Source: Chromatiales bacterium
GTDB taxonomy: Bacteria > Pseudomonadota > Gammaproteobacteria > Poriferisulfidales > Oxydemutatoraceae
DNA length: 64,000 bases
Direction: 5' to 3'
Assembly: GCA_014323925.1 (NCBI GenBank)
Contig: JACONC010000006.1
Location: 78,358-142,357 of the forward strand
Shown: positions 17,993 through 28,126 of the stretch, one piece after another
Position numbering within the stretch: the first letter of the stretch is position 1
Layout: every line of letters starts with the position of its first letter
The notes under the pieces: generated by a model
Databases searched by the model: none
Told to the model about the DNA's origin: nothing
Seen by the model: only the letters and a program-made list of their open reading frames with translations
Position numbers and translations under genes: made by a program

Positions 17993-19282
17993 TCAGCTGA
18001 ACATATCGTGCGCAATATTCGTAAACCAGCTGTAGGCGTATTGAACTTCTCTTTCTAGTGCATAGTCGGGAGCATCGCTAGGAGTGAGACCACCGGCTAT
18101 TTTTTCAATATTACTTTTATCTGCTGACAGTTTGTGTACTGAAGCGACTGAGATACCATAATCCGGTGCGACTATACTATAACAGGTATTAACATAAGAG
18201 GGTGTGCCCATCGGCTGTTCGTTTAGTGATGCAACTACTGCTGATGCACAGACTTTGGCTTCTGAGTTTGCTGCGTAGCCGGATTTGGGCAATCCAAGTG
18301 CGATGCTTGCATCGCCTATGATGTATATATCTTTTTGTATCGTTGACTCGAAGGTATCTAAATGCACTGGGCACCATCCCGAGTCATCAGTCACACCGCT
18401 ATTTTCGGCAATGCGTCCAGCTTTCTGGGGTGGGATTAGGTTAATGACATCGGCTTTGAAATCGTCAAACTCAGTCGAGACCATCATCTGCGCGGTATCC
18501 ACTGCAACAACGCCTCTACCACCCGTATCAGATCCTGAGACCCATTCAATCATGCCTGGATAACGAGCTTCCCATGCCTGCATAAAAAGTCCTTGTTTGG
18601 AAAACTTATCTTTGGCATCGACAATCATAATTTTTGATTTGGGTTTATTATTTTTTAAGTAGTACGCTATCTGGCAGGCGCGCTCATAAGGACCTGGTGG
18701 GCAACGGAAAGGATTGTCTGGCGGAGCAATGATCACCAGTCCGCCATCTTGCATGTCTTCTAGTTGTTGCCTGAGTATCGTAGTTTGTTCACCTGCTTTG
18801 TAAGCGTGTGGCATCACTTCAGCAGCAGCTTCGATATATCCTTCAACCGCATCCCAGCGAAAATCTATGCCTGGCGACAACACCAGTTTATCGTAGGGTA
18901 GCTGCGTGCCTGCGGCGGTCGTCACTACCTTTTTCTCTGCATCAGTAGTCTCTGCCATTTCGTGCACAACCTTGATGCCGCGCGCTTTTAGACCATCGTA
19001 GCCGAACTGCAAGGTGGCTAAGCTACGCTCGCCGCCAATCACTTCATTGCTCATAAAGCATGTGTAGTAGGTTGGATTTGCTTCAACCAATGTCACATCA
19101 GCTGCTTCGTCCATCATTTTGATATATTTAGCAGCGATTGCACCGCCGGCGCCACCGCCGACGACCACGACTTTGTGTGCAGCACCTAGAACTATATGCG
19201 GAAAGCCTAAAGTTGCAATACCGCCAGCAACAGTACCGCTAGCACTTAATTTAATAAAATCTCTTCGGTTGATATTTGCCAT
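17993..19282 (-). CDS. fccB: Flavocytochrome c sulfide dehydrogenase flavoprotein subunit
   Basis: Periplasmic FAD enzyme oxidising sulfide, 429 residues. A Tat signal ([12 protein letters not shown]) covers about the first 33 residues. The FAD site [16 protein letters not shown] follows. Cys75 in [13 protein letters not shown] corresponds to the residue covalently bound to FAD in Allochromatium FccB. The redox-active cysteine pair is visible as the Cys in [11 protein letters not shown] and the Cys in [13 protein letters not shown]. The late FAD motif IYIIGDAS is present. It follows the cytochrome gene fccA by 15 bases, forming a complete two-gene operon with the cytochrome translated first. 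Confidence 0.93.
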   Translation of the reverse strand: MANINRRDFIKLSASGTVAGGIATLGFPHIVLGAAHKVVVVGGGAGGAIAAKYIKMMDEAADVTLVEANPTYYTCFMSNEVIGGERSLATLQFGYDGLKARGIKVVHEMAETTDAEKKVVTTAAGTQLPYDKLVLSPGIDFRWDAVEGYIEAAAEVMPHAYKAGEQTTILRQQLEDMQDGGLVIIAPPDNPFRCPPGPYERACQIAYYLKNNKPKSKIMIVDAKDKFSKQGLFMQAWEARYPGMIEWVSGSDTGGRGVVAVDTAQMMVSTEFDDFKADVINLIPPQKAGRIAENSGVTDDSGWCPVHLDTFESTIQKDIYIIGDASIALGLPKSGYAANSEAKVCASAVVASLNEQPMGTPSYVNTCYSIVAPDYGISVASVHKLSADKSNIEKIAGGLTPSDAPDYALEREVQYAYSWFTNIAHDMFS

Positions 19283-19297
19283 CTCAGTATCTCCTTT

Positions 19298-19975
19298 TTA
19301 GTTACCTGCGCTACTGTAGAATTGCAGTAAATTATGTATGCTTTCCTTGCCGTGTGCTTCGTGCATATCTTTGAGCTTAGAGCGCATTTTCTTGGGCATT
19401 TCACGGCGCTCTGGCTCTGCCATATAATCTTCTAAGGTATATTGCAAGTAAAGCGACCATTGACCGGCCAGCAAGCCGACATCGTCAGCTGTTGAAAGAC
19501 CACCGTCTTCGTGGCAATTACTACAATATTCTTCGTGCAATTCCTCACCTATCGCAACTTTAGATTGGTCGTAATTTTGCTCAACTGGGACTACCTCGGT
19601 GTCTGCAAACACTGGTGCCATAGAGATAATTTCTTCAACGCTATAGCCAGCTGCGATGCGAGACATAATGGTGCTGTAGCGAGCGTATACTTCTAGATCT
19701 TGATAGGCTTCGTCTTGGTATAAAGTTTGTAGTGTACTCTCTAAACCAAGCTCGTCGTCGGCATATTTATAAGCAAGCATAGCACCTATAAAATAATTTG
19801 TGGTTATCCCGGCGAGAGACGGAATAGCAGGACCTTCGCTAACGCCACCAGTACCGTGGCAAGCAATACAAGTATTTGTTAACATTTGTGGGGATGCCAT
19901 CTCAGCGTGCCCGACCGCTATAGTACCGAACAGCAAAAGCAGGGAAGTCGAAATTAAATTAAATTTTCTAATCAT
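19298..19975 (-). CDS. fccA: Diheme cytochrome c subunit of flavocytochrome c
   Basis: 225 residues with a Sec signal peptide (LLLLFGTIAVGHA) and two CXXCH heme sites: CIACH at residues 36-40 and CSNCH about residue 150, the pattern of cytochrome c4-like FccA. Axial Met candidates are in EMPKKMRSKLKDM. It receives electrons from the FccB flavin and passes them toward the respiratory chain. A GAGG ribosome binding site lies just upstream of the ATG. Order fccA-fccB on the minus strand is as expected. Confidence 0.88.
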   Translation of the reverse strand: MIRKFNLISTSLLLLFGTIAVGHAEMASPQMLTNTCIACHGTGGVSEGPAIPSLAGITTNYFIGAMLAYKYADDELGLESTLQTLYQDEAYQDLEVYARYSTIMSRIAAGYSVEEIISMAPVFADTEVVPVEQNYDQSKVAIGEELHEEYCSNCHEDGGLSTADDVGLLAGQWSLYLQYTLEDYMAEPERREMPKKMRSKLKDMHEAHGKESIHNLLQFYSSAGN

Positions 19976-20118
19976 TATAAAACCTCAATCTAGTGATAAA
20001 GTTGAGCCATTGGATATTTGATTTGGCATGTTACCTTGAATAATGTTTTTGTGCAAGGTTTTGTACGATGCTGTTAGTCTAAAGTTGTAATGAAGGGCTG
20101 ATGAGTAAAGGCTATCTA

Positions 20119-21075
20119 TTAATTAGTGTGGACACGATAGTGTGTGTAGGCGGGTAGTGCCATAATACAAGGAGGATGAACAATAAGGAGATCTAAATCT
20201 CCTCGGCAATATAATACCCCGTGAACTATATCAAAAGCTACACGCAGATCCATAGTAGCCTGTTTCCATTTAATCGCTGCCGAACGCGTTAGCATATAAC
20301 CCATGCCAGACGTTCCGTTACCCATGGCCGGCCAAGGATTAATAAGGCTGTGTTTAGAACTAAACCTATACCTAGGAGATTTATCCAAAGAGGGTATACC
20401 ACCTATTTTAACTATGCTCATTCTTGAATTTGTTCGGGCTTTTTTTGATTTCAAAAAACGCAGAAAAGCACCTCTGACGATAGCCAAAAAAATGGAATAT
20501 ACCATATATAAAGGTAGTTGCGGGTAATACTTTTTATATCTTATCAGTTTAGATATATTGCACGCATAATTAGATATACTGCACGCATAAATGCTAAAAA
20601 TATTTCTTATTGATCTCTTTCCTGCCTTACTTCTAAAACCCCGCGTATATTCTTTAAATATAGCATTAATAACACCGGATAAATGACCGAACATTATGAT
20701 ATCGCGCAGAAATACTTGGGACTCAGCCAATATCTGCGGAAAAGTGGGTAATAGCCGGGCATCATCCTCTAATACGCAAACTCGGGAAATGTTGTTTTTT
20801 ATCATTAAATCATAGGCCTTAATGTGACTCAGGCTACAAGCAACAAGACCTAAATCAGATTTATGATACTTTTTGAAAAAATAATCTAGCTGTTGCTCAT
20901 CTATGTCTAGTTGGTCTGCTATCGCCTCACGATATGCTTGAGAGTGCAAATCAAATTTATCTATTCCATCTATGAATTGATGCTGTAGGTTAAAAGCATC
21001 AAGTTGTCTTGATATGGAAAGCCGTCTTTCCGGTGTCCGTTTTAAGCTAATAATATAGATAGGTGGATAAGACAT
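20119..21075 (-). CDS. Glycosyltransferase family 25 protein (LPS-type)
   Basis: 318 residues. The N-terminus PIYIISLKRTPERR and the middle SLVACSLSHIKAYDLM-like stretch near residue 75-95 are typical of family 25 transferases such as LpsA/Lgt. The acidic motif VCVLEDDARL near residue 98-107 resembles the metal/nucleotide-sugar site. The C-terminal part contains WPAMGNGTSGMGYMLTRSAA, another family feature. It probably adds a hexose to lipooligosaccharide or a similar glycan at the inner membrane. The region between (about 135-240) is unusually basic. It lies alone with a sulfotransferase on the same strand 270 bp upstream; both may modify surface glycans. Confidence 0.82.
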   Translation of the reverse strand: MSYPPIYIISLKRTPERRLSISRQLDAFNLQHQFIDGIDKFDLHSQAYREAIADQLDIDEQQLDYFFKKYHKSDLGLVACSLSHIKAYDLMIKNNISRVCVLEDDARLLPTFPQILAESQVFLRDIIMFGHLSGVINAIFKEYTRGFRSKAGKRSIRNIFSIYACSISNYACNISKLIRYKKYYPQLPLYMVYSIFLAIVRGAFLRFLKSKKARTNSRMSIVKIGGIPSLDKSPRYRFSSKHSLINPWPAMGNGTSGMGYMLTRSAAIKWKQATMDLRVAFDIVHGVLYCRGDLDLLIVHPPCIMALPAYTHYRVHTN

Positions 21076-21342
21076 TTCTTAGTTATAAACATATTTGGCA
21101 CTAGAAAGTTTTAGTCACAGAATTTGATAAGTGAGGATATGTAAGTAATTGTATAATCTCTTTCATCATAAAACCTAACTAAGGAGATTACTTATGAATC
21201 AAATACTACATACTCTCACCAATCTATTATACATGCCATTACAAGATGTGGCTGTACGATGCCATATCTTTTGGGTGATATGATTGGGGAACACCGTTTC
21301 ACCCAGACGAGCAAAAGTGGCAGCGTTTTTACTATTCGCTCG
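21076..21342. other. 267-bp spacer holding a possible 29-codon ORF
   Basis: A plus-strand ORF at 21194-21283 (MNQILHTLTNLLYMPLQDV, then ten more residues) is preceded by AAGGAGATTACTT, a strong ribosome binding site. No relative is recognised, and it points against both flanking genes. It may be a genuine small protein or a leftover start of a degraded gene. Nothing else is clear in this AT-rich spacer. Confidence 0.25.
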
Positions 21343-22164
21343 TCATAAGCTATGCTCTTTTATGGCTTCTTCTAATGCAGATTTATATGACGGCCAGTAT
21401 TGTTCGAAAAATTCGTATCTATCCGCATATTTGCCGAATTTCTCATCTAATATTAATTTGGCATTAGGATATTTAGTATACATTTCACAAGAGGAAGCCC
21501 TCAGTTTAGGTCGTAAATCGCCTCCTACATTATGGGCTTCGAATGTACTCAGGAGCCCTGGGGTGTTTATTTTCTTACTCAGTGATTCAATATCTTCATT
21601 TATATGTTCATACCTGATTAAGAAATCTGTCAGCATTTTGCCATTTTTATCGTGCAATTCTAATATATAATCAAGTACTGTTTGATGCTTGGTAACAAAT
21701 TTTTTGAAATTTTCAATTGGTTTATTTTTTTGATGTATTATTTCAAACTCTGAGTATTTAAAATAATAGTACGCTGATATATAAGTATCGTAAGGACAAC
21801 GTATAGTTGCTACTTTTAGATAATTTCTCCAGACTGTGGAAGGTAACCTTCGTTTTATTTCCCGAGCGCTTGTATGAGCCGAAAACTCTGTTATTGGATG
21901 GTTTAAGTCTAAAAGACGATGTATAACTTTTGGTATAAAATAATAAAGCCTTAGTTTTAAGTAGGAGTCTAAATAAGGGTTGTCTGAATAAGAATAATTT
22001 TGTGCACCGCAAAACCCTAAAGATTTTCGTCTGTGTTCCTGATCATTTATTGGTGTGATAATATCTTTCGGACCACAGTATTTTGAGAGTGCTACTTCAA
22101 ACGATGTCCCTGCTATCTTCATCAATTTTATATAAATGAATTTTAGTTTATGTGAAATAATCAT
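21343..22164 (-). CDS. Sulfotransferase family protein
   Basis: 273 residues resembling carbohydrate sulfotransferases (sulfotransferase family 2 type). The N-terminal strand and 5'-phosphosulfate loop are visible as HKLKFIYIKLMKIAGTSFE, and the 3'-phosphate site as ATIRCPYDTYISAYYYF near residue 128-145. A role in sulfating a surface glycan with PAPS is inferred. The gene is noticeably richer in A+T than the housekeeping genes around it, which suggests acquisition by transfer. Its neighbour on the same strand is a GT25 glycosyltransferase. The 190 bases upstream contain no recognised gene. Confidence 0.75.
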   Translation of the reverse strand: MIISHKLKFIYIKLMKIAGTSFEVALSKYCGPKDIITPINDQEHRRKSLGFCGAQNYSYSDNPYLDSYLKLRLYYFIPKVIHRLLDLNHPITEFSAHTSAREIKRRLPSTVWRNYLKVATIRCPYDTYISAYYYFKYSEFEIIHQKNKPIENFKKFVTKHQTVLDYILELHDKNGKMLTDFLIRYEHINEDIESLSKKINTPGLLSTFEAHNVGGDLRPKLRASSCEMYTKYPNAKLILDEKFGKYADRYEFFEQYWPSYKSALEEAIKEHSL

Positions 22165-22354
22165 CTGTTATTGTGACCTTTCTTTTTTTCAGGTTCATGG
22201 CATGGATGAGATTTCATTTTAAACCATGTTCTCCACAGATGCTACGAGCTGTACGATACCCAAGAGAGGTATCATGTACTGTTAAGGTTTGATGTTGCTT
22301 TCGTTTTAGATTATCATATGCGCTTTAATCCGAATGACAATCAATCCGATTACA

Positions 22355-23899
22355 ATGAAAATAGCAATTCTGAAAGAAATTCAAGATGGTGAAAGTCGCG
22401 TTGCGGCATCACCAGATAGTATCAATCACTTTATCAAGTTAGGTTATGAAGTCGTCGTTGAGAAAGGAGCGGGTGTTGCCGCCGATTTTAGCGATGCTGC
22501 CTATAGAGAAGCCGGTGCCGAAATCAGCGACGATAGTAAATCACTATGGCAACACAGCGATATAATATTAAAAGTTAAAGGACCTACACAACAAGAAGCC
22601 GAATTACTGACTGAGCATAGCATACTAATATGCTTTATCTGGCCGGCACAAAACAAAGAGCTGGTTGACAAACTTAAGCACAAAGGTAGTACGGTATTGG
22701 CGATGGATCAAGTGCCGCGTATTACCCGTGCGCAAAAGCTCGATGCGCTGAGTTCAATGGCAAACATTGCTGGTTATCGCGCAGTCGTTGAAGCATCCAA
22801 TCATTTCACCCGTTTCTTCGGTGGGCAGAGTACTGCTGCCGGTCGTGCAGCACCGGCTAAGGTGCTGGTCATTGGTGCCGGAGTAGCCGGACTAGCAGCC
22901 ATTGGTGCCGCGCGATCAATGGGCGCTATCGTGCGCGCGTTTGACACGCGCCCTGAAGTTGCGCAACAGATCGAGAGCATGGGAGCAGAGTTTTTGACCA
23001 TCGACATGGAAGAGCTTGGTAGCGGTAGTGGTGGCTATGCCAAGCAAATGAGCGACGCATTCCTAGAAGCTGAGCGCGCATTGTTTTTAGAGCAAGCCAA
23101 GGAAGTAGACATTATTATCAGCACTGCTTTGATCCCTGGCAAACCGGCACCGCGCTTAATTAGCGTTGATGCCGTCAAAGCACTAAAGGCTGGTAGCGTA
23201 GTTGTTGACCTTGCTGCTGAACAGGGAGGCAATTGTGAGTTAACCGAAATGGATAAGGCGGTAGTCAAACAGGGAGTTACGATAATTGGCTATAGCAACC
23301 TGCCGAGTCGGATGGCATCTCAATCAAGTCGTTTCTATGCCGCCAATTTGCAACATTTATTAACCGATATGACCCCTGAGAAAGACGGTAACTTAGCGAT
23401 TAATTTGGACGATCAAGTCGTGCGCGGCATGATAATCACGCATAAAAAAGAGGTGTTGTGGCCACCACCGGCGAGTGCTCAGCCACCACCCAAACCACAA
23501 GTGAAACAAGCGGAAGCGGTTGTTGAACAAACCGTCGCTGAGCCACCGCGCAAACGGCTATTTAAGACACTGCTATTCAGTGCCATTGGTTTAGGTTCTC
23601 TATTGGCTCTAGGCCAAGTGGCACCAGCGTCATTTATGACGCATTTCACGGTGTTTGTACTGGCTTGCTTTGTCGGTTGGCAGGTGATATGGAATGTCAC
23701 TCCAGCACTACACACACCGCTGATGAGTGTTACCAATGCAATCAGCGGCATCATTATCATTGGTGCTTTGGTACAAACCGTTAGTAGTACTTCAGTTGTT
23801 CTGTGGTTAGCGATTATTGCTGTATTGGTCGCTATGATTAATGTCGCTGGTGGCTTTTTGGTTACCTATCGTATGTTGAATATGTTTCGTAAGAGTTAA
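22355..23899 (+). CDS. pntA: NAD(P) transhydrogenase subunit alpha
   Basis: Proton-translocating transhydrogenase subunit, 514 residues from the ATG at 22355 (chosen because family members begin MKIAI/MRIGI; an in-frame ATG at 22334 would add seven residues). The NAD-binding dI domain shows [15 protein letters not shown], a dimer/nucleotide region [21 protein letters not shown] and the mobile-loop [15 protein letters not shown] proline-rich linker ([13 protein letters not shown]) leads to four C-terminal membrane helices, as in E. coli PntA. It couples NADH/NADPH exchange to the proton gradient. pntB follows after 13 bases. Confidence 0.95.
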   Translation: MKIAILKEIQDGESRVAASPDSINHFIKLGYEVVVEKGAGVAADFSDAAYREAGAEISDDSKSLWQHSDIILKVKGPTQQEAELLTEHSILICFIWPAQNKELVDKLKHKGSTVLAMDQVPRITRAQKLDALSSMANIAGYRAVVEASNHFTRFFGGQSTAAGRAAPAKVLVIGAGVAGLAAIGAARSMGAIVRAFDTRPEVAQQIESMGAEFLTIDMEELGSGSGGYAKQMSDAFLEAERALFLEQAKEVDIIISTALIPGKPAPRLISVDAVKALKAGSVVVDLAAEQGGNCELTEMDKAVVKQGVTIIGYSNLPSRMASQSSRFYAANLQHLLTDMTPEKDGNLAINLDDQVVRGMIITHKKEVLWPPPASAQPPPKPQVKQAEAVVEQTVAEPPRKRLFKTLLFSAIGLGSLLALGQVAPASFMTHFTVFVLACFVGWQVIWNVTPALHTPLMSVTNAISGIIIIGALVQTVSSTSVVLWLAIIAVLVAMINVAGGFLVTYRMLNMFRKS

Positions 23900-23912
23900 G
23901 AGGTTTTATCGG

Positions 23913-25292
23913 ATGATTAGTCAAGGTTTAATCACTATGTCATACGTCATTGCTGGCGTATTTTTTATACTCAGTTTAGGCGGCTTGAGCCACCAAGAAA
24001 CCGCTCGCCGCGGCAACTTATTCGGCATCGCCGGCATGATTATTGCACTGGCGATGACACTGGCTGCTCTGCAAATCATTCGCGTTGAATATCTATTGCC
24101 GGCAATGCTGATTGGTGCGGCTATAGGCGCCTTTGCTGCTAGCCGTGTGGAAATGGTACAAATGCCACAATTGGTTGCTTTGCTACATAGCTTTGTGGGT
24201 GTCGCTGCTGTATTGGTCGGTTTTGCCAACCATTTAGATCCGAATATTCAATATACTGGCGTTGAGCATACGATACATGCGGTAGAGATTTACTTGGGAA
24301 TTTTTATCGGTGCAATTACATTTACCGGTTCTGTGGTAGCTTTCGGGAAATTACAAGGTGTTTTTTCAAGCAAACCACTGATGCTGCCGGCGCGACATCT
24401 TATCAATCTACTGATTGTTATCGTCACGGTTATCTTGGGTTATTTGTTCTTGACCGCGTCAGCCGATACCGCCTGGTTTAGTTTGTTGATAATGACCGCA
24501 CTTGCTTTATTGCTGGGTGTTTTTTTAGTGGCAGCAATCGGCGGTGCTGATATGCCGATAGTGGTGTCCATGTTAAATAGCTATTCAGGCTGGGCAGCTG
24601 CGGTGACCGGCTTTATGCTGAACAACGACCTGCTGATTATTACCGGAGCACTGGTGGGTTCGAGCGGTGCGATTTTAAGTTATATTATGTGCCGTGCGAT
24701 GAACCGCAGTTTTATCAGTGTGATACTCGGTGGTTTTGGCACCGACGCTGGTAGCGGTGCCGATGTCGAAGGTGATATTAAGGAGATCCACGCCGATGAG
24801 ACTGCTCGCATACTCAAAGAGGCATCGTCGGTGGTGATTGTGCCAGGCTACGGTATGGCAGTAGCGCGGGCACAAAATGCTATCAGTGAACTCGTCAAAC
24901 TATTACGAGAGCAAAAAATCAATGTTCGCTTTGCAATACATCCAGTCGCTGGTCGTCTGCCAGGACACATGAATATCTTACTTGCTGAGGCCGATGTGCC
25001 TTATGACATTGTCATGGAGATGGATGAAATAAACCCTGACTTGCCTGATACTGATGTGGTGATGGTCGTCGGTGCAAACGATATAGTTAATCCACTTTCC
25101 GAAGATCCGAATAGCCTGATCGCCGGTATGCCAGTGATAGAAGTTTGGAAAGCCGCCACCGTGATTGTATTCAAGCGCAGTATGGCGACCGGCTATGCTG
25201 GTATAGATAATCCGCTATTCTTTAACGAGAACACCCGCATGCAATTTGGCGATGCTGAAGCCAGCGTGCGCTCTATATTGCAAAATCTATAA
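23913..25292 (+). CDS. pntB: NAD(P) transhydrogenase subunit beta
   Basis: 459 residues, the length of E. coli PntB. The N-terminal half is membrane domain dII with about nine helices, including the charged positions in [28 protein letters not shown] and [12 protein letters not shown]. The C-terminal dIII domain binds NADP(H): [15 protein letters not shown] near residue 310 and [21 protein letters not shown], with [11 protein letters not shown]. Together with PntA it makes NADPH at the inner membrane. Confidence 0.96.
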   Translation: MISQGLITMSYVIAGVFFILSLGGLSHQETARRGNLFGIAGMIIALAMTLAALQIIRVEYLLPAMLIGAAIGAFAASRVEMVQMPQLVALLHSFVGVAAVLVGFANHLDPNIQYTGVEHTIHAVEIYLGIFIGAITFTGSVVAFGKLQGVFSSKPLMLPARHLINLLIVIVTVILGYLFLTASADTAWFSLLIMTALALLLGVFLVAAIGGADMPIVVSMLNSYSGWAAAVTGFMLNNDLLIITGALVGSSGAILSYIMCRAMNRSFISVILGGFGTDAGSGADVEGDIKEIHADETARILKEASSVVIVPGYGMAVARAQNAISELVKLLREQKINVRFAIHPVAGRLPGHMNILLAEADVPYDIVMEMDEINPDLPDTDVVMVVGANDIVNPLSEDPNSLIAGMPVIEVWKAATVIVFKRSMATGYAGIDNPLFFNENTRMQFGDAEASVRSILQNL

Positions 25293-25594
25293 ACTACCAT
25301 GCGTCAGTAGAGCTGAAGGCATAGATCATATGCTCAATTATTTAGTTTTAGAAGAGAATATTGACCTCCCTATTGTTGTGCCGTTGTGCCATCTTGTGCG
25401 ATCAGTACAAGTATTTACACACAGTATTCAATCCGCTCCCACAACGAATAATATCAATTTCTTCATGTTAATTTCTAGTGGCTCTCAGCAAATATAGCTA
25501 GACTTGCTTTGATCTGATGCGATGGATACACGATTACACGCGCCCAAGCAGTCATCTGTTTAATTGTTGGAAATACTAGAGAGTATCGTTTCTC
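25293..25594. other. 302-bp convergent spacer without recognised gene
   Basis: Lies between the ends of pntB and moeA. A frame open to 25497 could encode about 55 residues from an ATG at 25330, but it has no visible ribosome binding site and no recognisable motif. No strong terminator hairpin with a T-run was seen on either strand. Confidence 0.5.
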
Positions 25595-26857
25595 TCAAAT
25601 TAATCCACCAAAGGGTATTACGGTGACCGAATCACCTGCCGATACTTTTGATGTATCCTCTGACAATACGATGAAGCAGTCGGCTTTACTCACCGAACTC
25701 AATATGCCCGAACCTTGTGAGCCAGTAGATGAGACTTGCAGGTCGCCGTCATCAGACATGACTAATTTGCCGCGTTGAAATTCGGTACGACCAGGACGTT
25801 TGTGTAGGTCATTCAGTACGGTTGCTTTGATCTTGAGTATAGTTTGGGTATTATCTCCGCTCATTTTTTTCAATGCTGGTTGTACGAATATATAGAAAGT
25901 CGTCATCACCGAAACCGGATTGCCGGGCAGACCAAAATAGAGTTTCTGACCTATCTTGCCGAAGGCCAGTGGGCGCCCTGGTTTCATCGCGATCTTCCAA
26001 AAGCTGATGTCGCCTATCGCTTCAAATACTGCTTTAGAATAATCAGCTTCTCCGACTGAGACACCGCCGCTGGTTATAATCACATCGTGTTCTAATGCGG
26101 CGGCTTCAAAGGCGGCTTTGAGTGCTTCAGGCTGATCTCCAACGATGCCTAAATCGGTTACTTGTACATTGATTCGCTTGAGCATAGCGTATAAGGTATA
26201 GCGGTTGCTGTCGTATATCTCACCTTTAGCCAACGGATTTCCTACTGCGCGTAATTCATCGCCAGTTGAGAAGAAGCAGACTTTTAACCGACGGTATACT
26301 CTGAGTTGAGCCATACCTAAAGAGGCTGCCAAGCCAATATCTGCCGCGGTCAATTTCCTGCCGCGTTGCAAAACCATATCGCCAATTGCAATATCTTCGC
26401 CTGCGTATCGCACATTCTGGGCTTGGCGGTGCTGATTGTTGGCAATGGTTATGGTATTGCCGTCTTGTATCACATGTTCTTGCATAACTACGGTGTCGGC
26501 ACCTTCGGGCATCACTGCGCCAGTCATAATACGTATACATTCACGGTAGCGAATCGATTTCTCAGTAGGATGGCCGGCGAGGGCTGTATCTGTCATTGTG
26601 AATCTAGTGTCGGTATCGGTTGCTAAATCGGCGTATCGTATCGCATAACCATCCATCGCCGAGTTGTTATGTCCTGGTACATTAATAGACGATACCAAAT
26701 CCTCGGCAAGAATTCTGTTTAAGGCATCTTTTAACGCAAGCTGTTCTACGCCTTTGACTGCGTTGGCATTGGCATTGATAGTACGCAGTGCAGCAGCGAC
26801 GCTCAAGCTTTGCGGGTCATAGTCATCGGCACAGCTGGGTGCAGTTTTAATAGTCAT
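25595..26857 (-). CDS. moeA: Molybdopterin molybdenumtransferase
   Basis: 420 residues; inserts molybdate into adenylated molybdopterin. Seen are the early LKDALNRILAEDLVSSINVPGHNNSAMDGYA, the ITSGGVSVGEADYSK stretch near residue 240, KPGRPLAFGKIG and FGLPGNPVSVMTTF near residue 305, then the C-terminal MoeA domain. It would supply the cofactor for the formate dehydrogenase at 2308-5073. Translation is coupled to the upstream smr gene by an ATGA overlap. Confidence 0.95.
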   Translation of the reverse strand: MTIKTAPSCADDYDPQSLSVAAALRTINANANAVKGVEQLALKDALNRILAEDLVSSINVPGHNNSAMDGYAIRYADLATDTDTRFTMTDTALAGHPTEKSIRYRECIRIMTGAVMPEGADTVVMQEHVIQDGNTITIANNQHRQAQNVRYAGEDIAIGDMVLQRGRKLTAADIGLAASLGMAQLRVYRRLKVCFFSTGDELRAVGNPLAKGEIYDSNRYTLYAMLKRINVQVTDLGIVGDQPEALKAAFEAAALEHDVIITSGGVSVGEADYSKAVFEAIGDISFWKIAMKPGRPLAFGKIGQKLYFGLPGNPVSVMTTFYIFVQPALKKMSGDNTQTILKIKATVLNDLHKRPGRTEFQRGKLVMSDDGDLQVSSTGSQGSGILSSVSKADCFIVLSEDTSKVSAGDSVTVIPFGGLI

Positions 26858-27345
26858 TGTTTTCTTAACATAACATAAGCGGCACCGTCGCCGCCGTCGC
26901 CGGGTTTAGCAAACTCGTAAGCAAGCACCTCCGGGTAATTGATGAGATAAGCGCATACAATTTTTTTAAGCACTGGTTTTTCTGATGAAGATAAACCTTT
27001 GCCGAAGATTACTAAAAAATACGATATTCCGTCGTTTTGGCATTGCGCAATATAGTCAGTCAGAGCTTCAGCAGCTTCTATTCTGGTATGATGGTGCAAG
27101 TCTATACTGTGTGCCTTTATAGTGCTGTAATTTTTCTTAAAGCGACGAAGGCTTGCGCGATTGACGCCATCTTTTTGATACGCCTTCGGAATAGCATCTA
27201 TATCAAAAGGAATATTTTCTATATAATGAGCATCATAAATCGGTTGCGGGTTCTGTTTAGACACCGTGCCAGTTGACGAGTTGCGTCTCGGCTTGGTTTT
27301 TGATTTTTCAAATAATTCGCTGAAATTTAATTCTTTATCGGACAT
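26854..27345 (-). CDS. Smr-domain protein
   Basis: 163 residues from the ATG at 27345 (MSDKELNFSELF); the frame is open 13 codons further up but that would run into the divergent surE start. The Smr (small MutS-related) domain covers about residues 75-163: IDLHHHTRIEAAEALTDYI with the conserved DLH, then FLVIFGKGL and the late CYEFAKPGDGGDGAAYVML-like region. Such proteins are putative endonucleases acting on DNA or on stalled-ribosome mRNA (SmrB). Function here is not established. It is in an operon with moeA and divergent from surE, 33 bases between starts. Confidence 0.85.
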   Translation of the reverse strand: MSDKELNFSELFEKSKTKPRRNSSTGTVSKQNPQPIYDAHYIENIPFDIDAIPKAYQKDGVNRASLRRFKKNYSTIKAHSIDLHHHTRIEAAEALTDYIAQCQNDGISYFLVIFGKGLSSSEKPVLKKIVCAYLINYPEVLAYEFAKPGDGGDGAAYVMLRKQ

Positions 27346-27378
27346 AATAATATTCAAAATTTTACTATAGCGTATTAT

Positions 27379-28125
27379 ATGCATATTTTACTTAGTAACG
27401 ATGATGGCTACCTAAGCCGTGGCACTAAATTACTCTTTGAAGCACTATCGGAATTTGTGCAAGTGACGGCGGTGACACCGACACGCAATCGTTCGGCTGC
27501 TAGCAATTCGTTAACTTTGGATCGTCCGTTGCGGACTTACACGATAGATAAGAATTTCTATGCAGTTGATGGTACACCTACTGATTGCGTACATCTCGCG
27601 CTCACCGGATTGCTCAAGGACACCACTTTGGATATGGTTGTCTCAGGCATCAATCACGGCCCCAATTTAGGCGACGATGTATTGTACTCTGGCACTGTTG
27701 CCGCAGCAATGGAAGGGCGTTTTCTTGGCTTTCCTGCAATTGCGGTCTCGCTTACCAATAGACAACCGACACAAATAAACGGTGCAGTGCGTATTGCCTG
27801 TAATTTGATTAAGAGGCTACTGAGCAGTCCGATTTCAGCCGATATTCTCAATATCAACATCCCTGATCTACCTTATGAACAGATCGTTGGTACCGAGATC
27901 ACTCGTTTAGGTGCACGCCATAAGTCTGATCCAGTGATAGAAACCACCGATCCTCAAGGCAATCCGATTTACTGGGTCGGTGCTTCAGGTAGCGAACAAG
28001 ATGCCGGTCCGGGCACTGACTTTTATGCAATTAATCATAACCGAGTTTCAATTACACCTTTGGATATTGATTTAACAAATCATAAGCTACTTGCCGAGTT
28101 GCGTGAAATATGGAATACCGTATAA
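27379..28125 (+). CDS. surE: 5'/3'-nucleotidase SurE
   Basis: 248 residues. The divalent-metal site LLSNDDGYLSRG is at the N-terminus, with Ser and Asn ligands in RSAASNS and SGINHGPNLGDD near residue 95; SGTVAAAMEG follows. This survival protein dephosphorylates nucleoside monophosphates. It begins the classical surE-pcm-nlpD stress cluster of gammaproteobacteria. pcm starts one base after its stop. Confidence 0.96.
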   Translation: MHILLSNDDGYLSRGTKLLFEALSEFVQVTAVTPTRNRSAASNSLTLDRPLRTYTIDKNFYAVDGTPTDCVHLALTGLLKDTTLDMVVSGINHGPNLGDDVLYSGTVAAAMEGRFLGFPAIAVSLTNRQPTQINGAVRIACNLIKRLLSSPISADILNINIPDLPYEQIVGTEITRLGARHKSDPVIETTDPQGNPIYWVGASGSEQDAGPGTDFYAINHNRVSITPLDIDLTNHKLLAELREIWNTV

Positions 28126-28126
28126 G

